This document shows, piece by piece, positions 48,166 to 58,624 of a DNA stretch of 64,000 nt. This stretch comes from Liolophura sinensis (lineage: Eukaryota > Mollusca > Polyplacophora > Chitonida > Chitonidae). A program made the position numbers and the translations under genes. Positions within the stretch are counted from its first letter, which is position 1; each line of letters begins with the position of its first letter. The notes below the pieces were generated by a model that saw nothing but the letters and a program-made list of their open reading frames with translations, was not told where the DNA came from and searched no databases. The stretch lies in NCBI RefSeq assembly GCF_032854445.1, contig NC_088296.1:12252706-12316705 (forward strand), written 5' to 3'.

Positions 48166-48871
48166 AGGTATATTGTTTGATTGTGTGAACCCTTTAAGAA
48201 TATGAAATAGATACTTTTGGCTTGAATTGCCTCGCTGTGCAAAGTATATGATGAGTGTATTGACTTTTGTATATTTTAATCTTATTACAGGAGATTTATT
48301 GAAAGTGTCAAAAACATATTTTCAATTAACAATTATGAACTTGTTTTCTTCATTTCCATTTAGTTCATAAAGATCTATAAAACCCAACATTCCTGCATAT
48401 CATTATCACGTTTGATGCTGCTTCATATTAAAAGGCTCGGTTAATAGATTCATAATGAGTTAAATCCAACCCTTTTTTGGGGGGGGCTCTGCGTGTTCAT
48501 CGGTTTTGCCCCCAAGGTGAGCTGCATGTACTTAAGCAGAGTTGAGTGCGAGATGCGGCAAATTGGCGAAGCGCAGATTTGAACGCCTCAGGCCATCACA
48601 TGACCTTACATAGCAAATCTTTGATGACCTGTTGAGATAGATCTGTCTTTTGTAGCGCCTTTCGTGTGACATATCCTAAACGGACCTGACGCCTCTGAAC
48701 TCTCTAACTTGACATCCGTTTTAATCAAAAGGAAAGACTTAACTTGTGCTGATAGGTCTATTTTTTTTGTAGCCATTCCAACATGGGAGGCCATATGTTG
48801 GACTGAGTTTTCTTGTTCTTCATGTAACAGTCATGATTGATTTCTTCACACATTTGTTTGATTTATGTTTT
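48166..48871. other. Intron sequence, no gene seen
   Basis: 48480-48780 is somewhat GC-richer and CpG-containing, without splice-supported exons. Confidence 0.45.
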
Positions 48872-49092
48872 TGCGCCAATCTCACGAATGTTTCTCTTGT
48901 ACTGCACATGTTTACATTCTGGTTAATGCACCAATCTCACAAATGTTTCACTTATACTGCACATGTTTACACTCTGGTTAATGCACCAATCTCACAAATG
49001 TTTCACTTATACTGCACATGTTTACACTCTGGTTAATGCGCCAATCTCACAAATGTTTCACTTATACTGCACATGTTTACAGTCTGGTTAAC
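48872..49092 (+). repeat. Minisatellite, 55-bp unit, 4 copies
   Basis: CCAATCTCAC occurs at 48876, 48931, 48986 and 49041, each followed by 'AAATGTTTCACTTATACTGC' and 'ACATGTTTACACTCTGGTTA'. Confidence 0.95.
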
Positions 49093-49856
49093 AAGCGAGT
49101 GAAACTTCTACTGTCTGAACTAAATTGATACTAAGTGATGTAGAAGAATTTCAAGTTAAGCATTTTATGAAGAATAAGTTCATTTTAAAATAGTATATAT
49201 GGTACACTTTGTATTTAGTATGTTATAATTCAGCAGAATTCTGAATTTGCTGTGAAAAGGCCGGAATTACAGACTTTTTTAAAAATTCAAAGATGCATTG
49301 ATTTAAACTAGGATCAGTGGAATTTGCACTTTAAACTTTGAATGACATTTCAAACTACATGTACATGCGGCTAAAATTTATAACAGCAGCCTAAATTCTC
49401 AACTGGTCATTGTGAATTACGTTGAAATAGAATGAATGATTGGAATTTTGAGCGCTTTTAAATCACGCACATGGGGATATTAATAATTAAGTGGAAAAAA
49501 AACTTCCAAAGTACTGTAGAATATACATGTACATTGTGATTCAAAATTTCTGTTAATTTCAAGATTTGAAAATATTTGAAATCAAATGCCCCGCAGCAAG
49601 ACCAGATCATTCATCCATTCTAAAATGTGCTATACAGAACTGTAGACACTGTGAATTCTGATCACAGTCTGAACAAAGGCTCTTGGTCATATAAAGTCTT
49701 CCTCGATCGCCCAGCTTCCCTGGATCTGTACATTATCACACCCCCAGGGCTATATGGAAGCAATTTGGAGGCGAGAAAATATTGGCTCTTAGCACATTGA
49801 TTTCACATTTGACTGTCGAAAGGTTGTAAGTTCTTTTTGCAGCCATATTTCATTTG
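49093..49856. other. Intron sequence, no gene seen
   Basis: AT-rich sequence without recognised features. Confidence 0.5.
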
Positions 49857-49996
49857 GGCTGGCTTCCTCTCCGGCCGGATGGCGGTGAGTTTCCCCTGGA
49901 TGCTGCCCAGTTTCCACCCACCATAATGCTGGCTGCCATCGTATAAGTGAAATATTCTTGAGTACAGCGTAAAACACCAATAAAATAAATAAATAA
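49857..49996 (+). mobile_element. SINE family A, 5'-truncated copy with perfect target-site duplication
   Basis: Starts inside the element at 'GGCTGGCTTCCTCTCCGGCC', has a further internal deletion, and ends 'ATTCTTGAGTACAGCGTAAA' with an AAATAAAT tail. The 12-base word ATATTTCATTTG occurs at 49845-49856 and 49997-50008, flanking it exactly. 5' truncation plus duplication indicates LINE-type insertion. Confidence 0.95.
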
Positions 49997-50003
49997 ATAT
50001 TTC

Positions 50004-50124
50004 ATTTGGTTGCTTTGCCACACATTTGGTTGCTTTGCCACACATTTGGTTGCTTTGAAACATATTTGGTCGCTTTGCCAGACATTTGGTTGCTATGCCA
50101 CACATTTGGTTGCTTTGCCACACT
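50004..50124 (+). repeat. 20-bp tandem repeat, about 6 copies, beginning in the SINE target-site duplication
   Basis: Unit 'ATTTGGTTGCTTTGCCACAC'. The first copy overlaps the 3' target-site duplication of the SINE at 49857. Confidence 0.95.
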
Positions 50125-50365
50125 GCTGTGACTGGACTGACTTGACTACCATACCCAATCAAGTGCCAATACATCTTGTATACAAGTACCTCTAATAGAG
50201 GCATTTTTACAACTGGTTGCCTCCAAAACTAGTGGAATATATCAACAGATGTATGAACAGTTGAGTACAAAGGGATTTTCATCAGCAGTCCAGTATTATA
50301 GACATTTTATCATAGTTATGAGAAAGACCTCATGAAAACTGAACATAATGTGATTGTTCTTGAAT

Positions 50366-51375
50366 ATAACAAATGTACATGTGTGATAGATAATGATAGT
50401 AATAATATAACAAATGTACATGTGTGATAGATAATGATAATAATAATATAACAAATGTACATGTGTGATAGATAATGATAGTAATAATATAACAAATGTA
50501 CATGTGTGATAGATAATGATATTAATAATATAACAAATGTACATGTGTGATAGATAATGATAGTAATAATATAACAAATGTACATGTGTGATAGATAATG
50601 ATAGTAATAATATAACAAATGTACATGTGTGATAGATAATGATAATAATAATATGACAAATGTGCATGTGTGATAGATAATGATAATAATAATATAACAA
50701 ATGTACATGTGTGATAATGATCATAATAATATAACAAATGTACATGTGTGATAATGATCATAATAATATAACAAATGTACATGTGTGATAATGATCATAA
50801 TAATATAACAAATGTACATGTGTGATAGATAATGATAATAATAATATAACAAATGTACATGTGTGATAGATAATGATAGTAATAATATAACAAATGTACA
50901 TGTGTGATAGATAATGATAATAATAATATGACAAATGTGCATGTGTGATAGATAATGATAATAATAATATAACAAATGTACATGTGTGATAATGATCATA
51001 ATAATATAACAAATGTACATGTGTGATAGATAATGATAATAATAATATAACAAATGTACATGTGTGATAGATAATGATAGTAATAATATAACAAATGTAC
51101 ATGTGTGATAGATAATGATAATAATAATATAACAAATGTGCATGTGTGATAGATAATGATAGTAATAATATAACAAATGTACATGTGTGATAATGATCAT
51201 AATAATATAACAAATGTACATGTGTGATAATGATCATAATAATATAACAAATGTACATGTGTGATAGATAATGATAATAATAATATAACAAATGTACATG
51301 TGTGATAGATAATGATAGTAATAATATAACAAATGTACACGTGTGATAGATAATGATAATAATAATGTGTGATAG
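50366..51375 (+). repeat. Minisatellite, 41/37-bp units, about 25 copies, with higher-order repeats
   Basis: Units read 'AACAAATGTACATGTGTGAT' plus AGATAATGATAGTAATAATAT. A 37-bp subtype lacks GATA and has AATGATCATAAT. The rare variant ATATGACAAATGTGC occurs at 50651 and 50926, 275 bases apart, which equals four 41-bp and three 37-bp units. Long minus-strand frames (up to 223 codons, Tyr/Ile/His-rich) are by-products. Confidence 0.95.
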
Positions 51376-52214
51376 ATAATCTAGAATTGTTGCAGCCCTG
51401 TTGTCTCTCACTATATTGCATATGTACATTTTGCATTGTCTCTTCCTGAAGTGCGACCGCTACAGATATACAAGTAGTAGCAGAATCCACTTTGTTGCTC
51501 TCAGCTCATGCATGTAGTGTGTGTCTGTTAGCACTGTAACAACCTCCTGATTAGCCTAGAACGTCAGCCCTCATTACAAACATTCAGTCTTCTTCCAAAC
51601 GGCCCGGCATTTGTCTTCAGAGTAACAGGTAGGAGATAAACAGATTACAGCGTGGCAGGTGGGCTATAAGTTTATCAGCAAGACCAAAAAGCCTCCACGG
51701 AAGGAATGCAGGTGGCTTCCAACAAGTGGCGTTTGGCGTAAACCAATGCGGCATGCGTGTAAATAAATTCAAGCATAAACAATATAGACAGAGCGAAGCA
51801 GCAGAGATTAATTCTTGTCTGGTCCGTGTTTCGCAGATAACGTCATGCAGTCTTTGTTAGCCAGGTTCTGGTTTTAGATGCACCCCTGCAGTTCTTTCTA
51901 CTTTCCAAGTGACCAGGTATTTGCACACAAACAGTCTGAGTACCGGTACAGTGTTAGGATTTCATTGGACAGTATTTGTTTCATGCATTCTGTAGAATGA
52001 AATAAAACCTCTAAATCAAAAAGGCCAAAAACATACGTTGAAGAATGAGAAGAAATTGTAAATTCTTCATTGTAATGAATTCAGTCTACATGAGCATGTA
52101 AAATTACTTACTAGTATTTTGTGAATTGAAATTGATGTCAGTATCATATCAATGCAGTGTGATTTCCTGAACTTCAAACTTTGATACCATGGTATCTCAT
52201 TAGCATGTTTCTTT
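51376..52214. promoter_or_regulatory. Intron segment with a candidate regulatory island
   Basis: 51530-51900 is mixed in composition, CpG-containing and free of simple repeats. It has GCAGGTGGGC and AACAGGTAGG E-box-like words, and a 'TATAAGTTTATCAG' stretch with a GATA-type word. Candidate only. Confidence 0.25.
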
Positions 52215-52293
52215 CATTCATCTCTCGTTGTCATATGACTGAAAAATTGTTAAGTACGACATTAAACCCCAAGCACTCACTCACTCACTCTTC
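52215..52293 (+). mobile_element. SINE family B, 3' end fragment with ACTC tail
   Basis: 'CTCTCGTTGTCATATGACTG' and AAAAATTGTTAAGTACGACA, then TTAAACCCCAAGCACTCACT with ACTC repeats. It matches the 3' end of the copy at 53953. Confidence 0.85.
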
Positions 52294-53952
52294 CATTCTT
52301 CTCTCTGTTGTGTTAGTTGTAAGAGAAAGTTTTCTACTATTCACATTTGTATTTGATTTTTTGGGGCATTTGATACGATTAGCTGTTCATTTGAATAGTT
52401 TGAGAATATCAACATGGCAACGTAACTTGTAATATTTTCACAAATATTTGAAATTACGTTAGAATTCTAACAATTTATAATAGACAGCGTTTCTCTTTAA
52501 TACCTGAAAGGGAAAAAGACACAGAGCTATTTGATACATGTGAGATTGTCTGAAATTAAAAGAAGGTGGCAAAGTTAAATGTGTTTATACATGTACATAG
52601 ACATCTAATGTATAGTTGTAATCAGGAGTTTTGGGTGTATGAGTTTACAGGAAATGTAGGTGTGCAAATCACACTTCTACGTTAAAGGGTAGGGCATTGG
52701 TAGTCACTCACCTGATAAGGTCTGATACATAATTTATTTCTTCAGTCAGCCTTTGACAGGCTTGCAAGGTGTTTATTCAGGTATGTTCTGAAACATTTGC
52801 TCTTTTCACTGGTAAAGTTATACTTTTTGTGAAGCCCTGAAATCAGAGAATGCAACCAAAATGCAGCTACCGACGGGCATAAATCACAATGAAAGTTGCA
52901 CTTTCACGTGCGAAAAAGTGGAAGAATACCAGTACGCCTTTTTTGTCTCTTCGCATATTGCCATCGTGGAAAACCAAACAGTTCTTCAGTTCTTGAAAAG
53001 AGTTTCTTCACTCCTTCGTGAACTTCAATGCCGCACTATTCTGACTATATACCATACTAGGTGAAACAACCACAATATACTGTTTTCCTCAGTTTTGGAC
53101 GGCTGCCACAAAGTGTCGTTTGAAGCAACTAAACTTGGGGTTTATTTATAGTGATGAAGTATCAAAGTTGAGTTCCCGTCTCGGCTGTAAAGCCACTTAA
53201 TTGCTGTAAGCGACTCTCAAATAAAACTGAAAAGCTGTAATTATCGTTTCAGACGGGATACGATTTATCATGTAAAGTTTGATCGTAGTCTCATTTCGGG
53301 AATAATTACTCCATCGGACCTAGATAGACCTTCAACTCGACATAGTTAATTGGGCATATCTTCGTTGGACAATTTGTCTCTTGGATACGGCGTGCCCAGA
53401 ATAAGGCTCTGTTTCGGGAGTCACTCTGGCAGCTTTGGCCCGATGATCAACCACTCCCGTCCAGCAAATTTAAAACGACAATATTAGTTTGTGATTAAGC
53501 TGGTGTTTCCTGAGTAAGCCATGGATGTACTGATGGGCAGAGAGCCAACATTCTGCATACAATATAGTACTACTATAGATGTCTCCGTAGGATTAGAACA
53601 TGCAACTAACTACTTCGACGATGTCAATTTCTGTTACGGCTTCATCAAGTTATGACAAAGGTTCCGTAAATGTTTTGAGAAATTATCTCATGCTGGTCAC
53701 GGGTGAGCCAGTTTGTGTCTTATGGCATTAATTCAAACTACTTGTGGAACAGACTCGGATATTTATTTAATGGAAGTTGGCAAAGTTATGAGTAGAAGCA
53801 AAGTCTGGCCAGCTCTGGGTAATTTTTAAGACACAACACTTTTTTAAGAAACACTTTTTTGCTGGGACAAGCAGGTCTATTATAAGTCACTCTGTCTGTC
53901 TCTGGGTCGATTGGTGAGTCAAATATTAAATATCATGCTTCTAAGATGGGTT
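52294..53952. promoter_or_regulatory. Intron segment with a candidate regulatory island
   Basis: 52294-53080 is AT-rich and featureless apart from a small unsupported frame at 52861-53064. 53090-53700 has mixed composition with CpGs and AATTATCG and TAATTACT homeodomain-type words. Candidate enhancer only. Confidence 0.25.
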
Positions 53953-54268
53953 ACCGGCTCCGATAGCACAGTAGCCAGAGGATCCACTTTGGGAACGGTA
54001 GATCCAGGGTCAATCCTGGGTCAAGTCACACCTAAGACCTCAAAAGAGGAAGTTGTAACTTCCATGAAGGGGATAGTGCAACGACTGGTTGACCCGTATA
54101 ATGGCTCGAGCGGGGCAGCTTACTTGCCTTCTGTAAGGTGTCTCAGTGTAGATAAAAGAGATAAAAGATCAGTTGGGTACATTACATGCACTCTAAGGAT
54201 TCCTTTGTCGTCATATGATCGAAAAATTGTTAAGTACGACGTTAAACCCCATGCACTCACTCACTCTT
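53953..54268 (+). mobile_element. SINE family B, full-length copy
   Basis: It has a tRNA-like head with A box in 'CCGATAGCACAGTAGCC' and B box in GGGTCAATCCTGG, a body of about 200 bases, and the 3' end 'CACTCTAAGGATTCCTTTGT' / 'GAAAAATTGTTAAGTACGAC' / GTTAAACCCC with a CACTCACTC tail. Two 3' fragments of the same family lie at 23052 and 52215. The 119-codon frame across it is incidental. Confidence 0.9.
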
Positions 54269-55370
54269 AGATAGCTCTTTCTCTTAACACTGGTACAAGA
54301 GTTCAACTTTTTGCAGGATGTCAGTCTGGATACTCTTGTATACGCGATTTAGAAATGATATCAGCGCTACACAGAAGGACTCTTTGACACACTGTTTTTA
54401 GTTGTTCAAAACTTTAAAGCAATTCATAATATGCTGGATAAAAATTATTAAAAACATTTGCAATTTATCAGAAAGCACCTGGTCAAATTTCACCTTATCA
54501 AAGAAAAGGCAGATCTTCAGAATCGTCAAGTTACTTTAAATACTGTCTTTAACAGTACAAATACCGTACCCCTTACAGAGCATCATAGATATAATTGTAT
54601 ACTTATATGTGTGTACGTGTATGTTTGTACTAGTAAATTTAAGTATAATCATGTATAAAATTTAGTGAACATTTATTTTGGAACTGAAATCACAATGAAC
54701 AAATGGTGTCCAGTAGGTCTTGTTTCAACAGAGAGAAAAAAAAACACGAGGTACGAACACTTGTGAAGTCTAAACACTTCAACCCTCGGGGGACATTTGG
54801 AAAAGGGCGATAAACTTTGTTTATGACCTCAGGCATCTCGTTTCCTGACGCTGATGGACGAGGAGAAGTTATCAGGGGCATTATGGGATACGTTACGCCT
54901 AATTCCCAGTGCCATAGTTGAAGCATTAATGACCGGCGTCTGCTGGCGTCTGCTCGCCAAGTTCATGATGACAATAATGCAAAGACCATCTGAACAACTG
55001 CGTAATTGATTTACTGCCAACTGGCACGTTGTGCACCACGGCTTTGCCCTTGTTTTATTGCAACACTTCCGACAATGTTGTAGATATGTTAATTGGTGAA
55101 GATCGATGTTTGTTAGTGACTTGGTCTCGAGGTGTACAGACATGTTTGTGTACCTGGAGTTTGTGTGGACCAGCTTGCTATCTGGGAAGCCTACATTGCG
55201 GCAATGCCAGCAGTCCAGATTCCCGAATGATACGTAAAACGAGATGTTAGCACAGATGTACCTGTATTAAATATTGTGATTTATCGTCTACGTGTTATAC
55301 AGATTGAGTTTCATGTACAGATGTATAAATTGGCCTACAGATATTGTTGTAGCAGTTGGAATCCATCCTT
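54269..55370. other. Intron sequence, no gene supported
   Basis: 54780-55030 is GC-richer with CpGs. Frames on opposite strands overlap there (54829-55143 minus, 55029-55250 plus) and neither has splice-site pairs that fit the gene. Confidence 0.4.
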
Positions 55371-56550
55371 CCGTCCATCCAGTTATTTGTTAAAACTCTA
55401 CATGTACATGTATCTCTTGATCATCCGTCCATCCGGTTATGTGCTAAAACTCTACATGTACATGTATCTCTTGATCATCCGTCCATTCGGTTATTTGCTA
55501 AAACTCTACATGTACATGTATCTCTTGATCATCCGTCCATCCGGTTATGTGCTAAAACTCTACATGTACATGTATCTCTTGATCATCCGTCCATCCAGTT
55601 ATGTGCTAAAACTCTACATGTACATGTATCTCTTGATCATCCGTCCATCCAGTTATTTGCTAAAACTCTACATGTACATGTATCTCTTGATCATCCGTCC
55701 ATCCGGTTATGTGCTAAAACTCTACATGTACATGTATCTCTTGATCATCCGTCCATCCGGTTATTTGCTAAAACTCTACATGTACATGTATCTCTTGATC
55801 ATCCGTCCATCCGGTTATGTGCTAAAACTCTACATGTACATGTATCTCTTGATCATCCGTCCATCCAGTTATGTGCTAAAACTCTACATGTACATGTATC
55901 TCTTGATCATCCGTCCATCCGGTTATTTGCTAAAACTCTACATGTACATTATCTCTTGATCATCCGTCCATCCAGTTATGTGCTAAAACTCTACATGTAC
56001 ATGTATCTCTTGATCATCCGTCCATCCAGTTATTTGCTAAAACTCTACATGTACATGTATCTCTTGATCATCCGTCCATCCGGTTATTTGCTAAAACTCT
56101 ACATGTACATGTATCTCTTGATCATCCGTCCATCCGGTTATTTGCTAAAACTCTACATGTACATGTATCTCTTGATCATCCGTCCATCCGGTTATGTGCT
56201 AAAACTCTACATGTACATGTATCTCTTGATCATCCGTCCATCCAGTTATGTGCTAAAACTCTACATGTACATGTATCTCTTGATCATCCGTCCATCCAGT
56301 TATTTGCTAAAACTCTACATGTACATGTATCTCTTGATCATCCGTCCATCCAGTTATGTGCTAAAACTCTACATGTACATGTATCTCTTGATCATCCGTC
56401 CATCCAGTTATTTGCTAAAACTCTACATGTACATTATCTCTTGATCATCCGTCCATCCGGTTATTTGCTAAAACTCTACATGTACATTATCTCTTGATCA
56501 TCCGTCCATCCAGTTATGTGCTAAAACTCTACATGTACATTATCTCTTGA
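55371..56550 (+). repeat. Minisatellite, 54-bp unit, about 22 copies
   Basis: Units read 'CCATCCGGTTATGTGCTAAA', then ACTCTACATGTACATGTATC, then TCTTGATCATCCGT. Few variants (CCGG/CCAG, GTG/TTG, and a two-base deletion of GT). The length is 18 codons, so two frames stay open for up to 362 codons, encoding repeats such as HVHVSLDHPSIRLCAKTL. It ends about 300 bases before the coding exon at 56854. No promoter or splice evidence supports translation. Confidence 0.95.
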
Positions 56551-56853
56551 TCGCTATAATCCAGATTTTAATATCACACTTACACATGTGCAGTTTCTGC
56601 GAACTTTGCCAATTTTTTCAACATCACTGCGGCCGTTAAAGTTGTATTTTTTGACAGGCTTGTACAAAACATGTCTAAATATGTTTTAGATCTTTTATCA
56701 TGAACAGTTTCATTTTTCATCGGTTTGTTTAGCATTTTGGAATAATAAATGTGTATTTTGATTTTCTCCTTTTCACATAATTTTCTTGATTATTATTTCC
56801 TCTTTTCCTCATATACTCAACTTACCTTGACCTTGTGTTTTTGTTTGTTTCAG
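56551..56853 (+). promoter_or_regulatory. 3' end of the giant intron with strong acceptor
   Basis: The last 80 bases are pyrimidine-rich (TTTCCTCTTTTCCTC, then TTGTGTTTTTGTTTGTTTCAG), giving a canonical acceptor CAG at 56851-56853. Confidence 0.7.
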
Positions 56854-56925
56854 GGAGCCAAACACTGGCAAGGATTTACTTGTCTTTCTATACATGTGCC
56901 TGCCTGCTCAATTGCTGGAGCTATG
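56854..56925 (+). CDS. Internal 72-base coding exon of the same gene (second coding exon in the simplest model)
   Basis: The exon is bounded by TTTCAG and ATG|GTGAGTAG, both near-ideal splice sites. In phase 1, matching the end of the exon at 7434-7536, it encodes a Gly across the junction and then SQTLARIYLSFYTCACLL followed by NCWSY, with the last base starting the next codon. This is hydrophobic and Cys-rich and could be a membrane helix. Both ends are phase 1, so skipping it would keep the frame. The two other frames are also open (one reads PNTGKDLLVFLYMCLPAQLL), so the phase assignment rests on exon 1 being its direct neighbour. I do not recognise the protein. The following exon is not found in the remaining 7 kb. 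Confidence 0.6.
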
Positions 56926-57042
56926 GTGAGTAGCTTCTCTTATTTTCTTTGCACGATGTCTCTCTTTCAGGATTTCCGGTAGTTTGATGAGAGACTGTAC
57001 TGGATAGCAAACTTCATCAGTCAGGAAACACAACTATAAGGT

Positions 57043-57793
57043 CACTGGTGTACATGCATGTATGGTAGAAGGATAGCCATTGGCCACTTGAACTGTCATG
57101 GTACAAAACAGGTACATATAATTGATTGGACGTGAAAGCAGATGACAAAGCTAAAAGATGTACATGCATGTATGGTAGAAGGATAGCTATTGGCCACTTG
57201 AACTGTCATGGTACAAAACAGGTACATGTAATTTGATTGGAGGTGAAAGCAGATGACAAAACTAAAAGATGTGCATGCATGTATGGTAGAAGGATAGCTA
57301 TTGGCCACTTGAACTGTCATGGTACAAAACAGGTACATGTAATTTGATTGGAGGTGAAAGCAGATGACAAAGCTAAAAGATGTACATGCATGTATGGTAG
57401 AAGGATAGCTATTGGCCACTTGAACTGTCATGGTACAAAACAGGTACATATAATTGATTGGATGTGAAAGCAGATGACAAAGCTAAAAGATGTACATGCA
57501 TGTATGGTAGAAGGATAGCTATTGGCCACTTGAACTGTCATGGTACAAAACAGGTACATATAATTTGATTGGAGGTGAAAGCAGATGACAAAGCTAAAAG
57601 ATGTACATGCATGTATGGTAGAAGGATAGCTATTGGCCACTTGAACTGTCATGGTACAAAACAGGTACATGTAATTTGATTGGAGGTGAAAGCAGATGAC
57701 AAAGCTAAAAGATGTACATGCATGTATGGTAGAAGGATAGTTATTGGCCACTTGAACGGTCATGGTACAAAACAGGTACATGTAATTTGATTG
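57043..57793 (+). repeat. Minisatellite, about 110-bp unit, 7 copies
   Basis: Units contain 'GTACATGCATGTATGGTAGA', AGGATAGCTATTGGCCACTT, 'GAACTGTCATGGTACAAAAC', then AGGTACATGTAATTTGATTG and GAAAGCAGATGACAAAGC. Minus-strand frames of 117 and 139 codons are by-products. It lies about 117 bases after the exon at 56854. Confidence 0.95.
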
Positions 57794-58560
57794 GATGACA
57801 ACTACAAGGTGTACATGATCATACATATATGGTACAATCATAACCATTGGCTGGGTAAACTTTTAAGATATAACAGTGTATAAAAAAAGCTGCCCATGTA
57901 AGTTATATAAAACTGTTCCATGGTTTTAGATTTTCAAATGACGGTGATAAAAACAAATCATCACACCCATTGAGACCTGAGAACAAACTTACACATTATT
58001 GTATGATACAAGGCTGTGTAACAGTCTTCTTGTCATGGAAACACCAAACTGTAAAACTTGATATTAAAGAGGAGGACATGTTTGATGTTAGACAGCCCAA
58101 CCTTCAAAGAGTCTGTTCAGAGTCATTGATTAATCTTAAGAATAGATCTGTTGTATTTACAAACATTTCAGGAAATCTTGTGAGCGTCTGGATTAAGTAC
58201 ACATGGTTGAGTACATACATGAATGGTGTACAATGTGTCTATAGCCACAAGAGCACTCTCTTTAAGAGGTTTGATTTCCTTGTCAGTGGCATGAAAATCA
58301 CTCTTAGGAAACTCTTGAATTGGTATCTTTTGGTAGTGAATTTTGGCCGGAAATTTCCAACTTACCAGCTATAAGTACTATTCCAGCTGGTTCTGAAAGT
58401 TATGTTTGAAAATGCCTTTGAAGATTTTCTTTTGATCACCTGGGTTAATTTCCCTGAGTTTTCACAAACGACTGAATTAAGGTCGATAAGCCTCCTGGCT
58501 AAAGACTTTGATTAGTACCGAAGGAAGCATGTCTTTGGTCAGTACCATGGTTGGTGCACT
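57794..58560 (+). other. Downstream intron, no exon supported
   Basis: A 134-codon frame at 57970-58374 is of mixed composition, but it has an AT-rich context, no acceptor/donor pair in phase 1 and no recognisable domain. It could be chance. Confidence 0.4.
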
Positions 58561-58561
58561 T

Positions 58562-58624
58562 GGGGGGGGGATGGGGTGGGGGGGGGGGATTGAGGAGGAA
58601 GAGGATGGAAGGAGGTAGGGGAGA
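58562..58624 (+). other. G-run cluster, possible G-quadruplex
   Basis: Runs of 9, 4 and about 11 consecutive Gs separated by one or two bases, then a purine-rich GGAGGAAGAGGATGGAAGG stretch. Four or more G-tracts on the + (probable sense) strand. Confidence 0.6.

Noticed and set aside
50296-51490. Several minus-strand frames up to 223 codons, Tyr/Ile/His-rich
   Set aside because: Low-complexity translation of the 41/37-bp AT-rich array.
55276-56444. 362- and 227-codon frames
   Set aside because: Product of the 54-bp array (18 codons per unit); units with two-base deletions break or switch the frame, and no promoter or splice sites frame it.
57970-58374. 134-codon plus-strand frame as a further exon
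   Set aside because: No convincing acceptor and donor in phase 1, and no recognisable domain.
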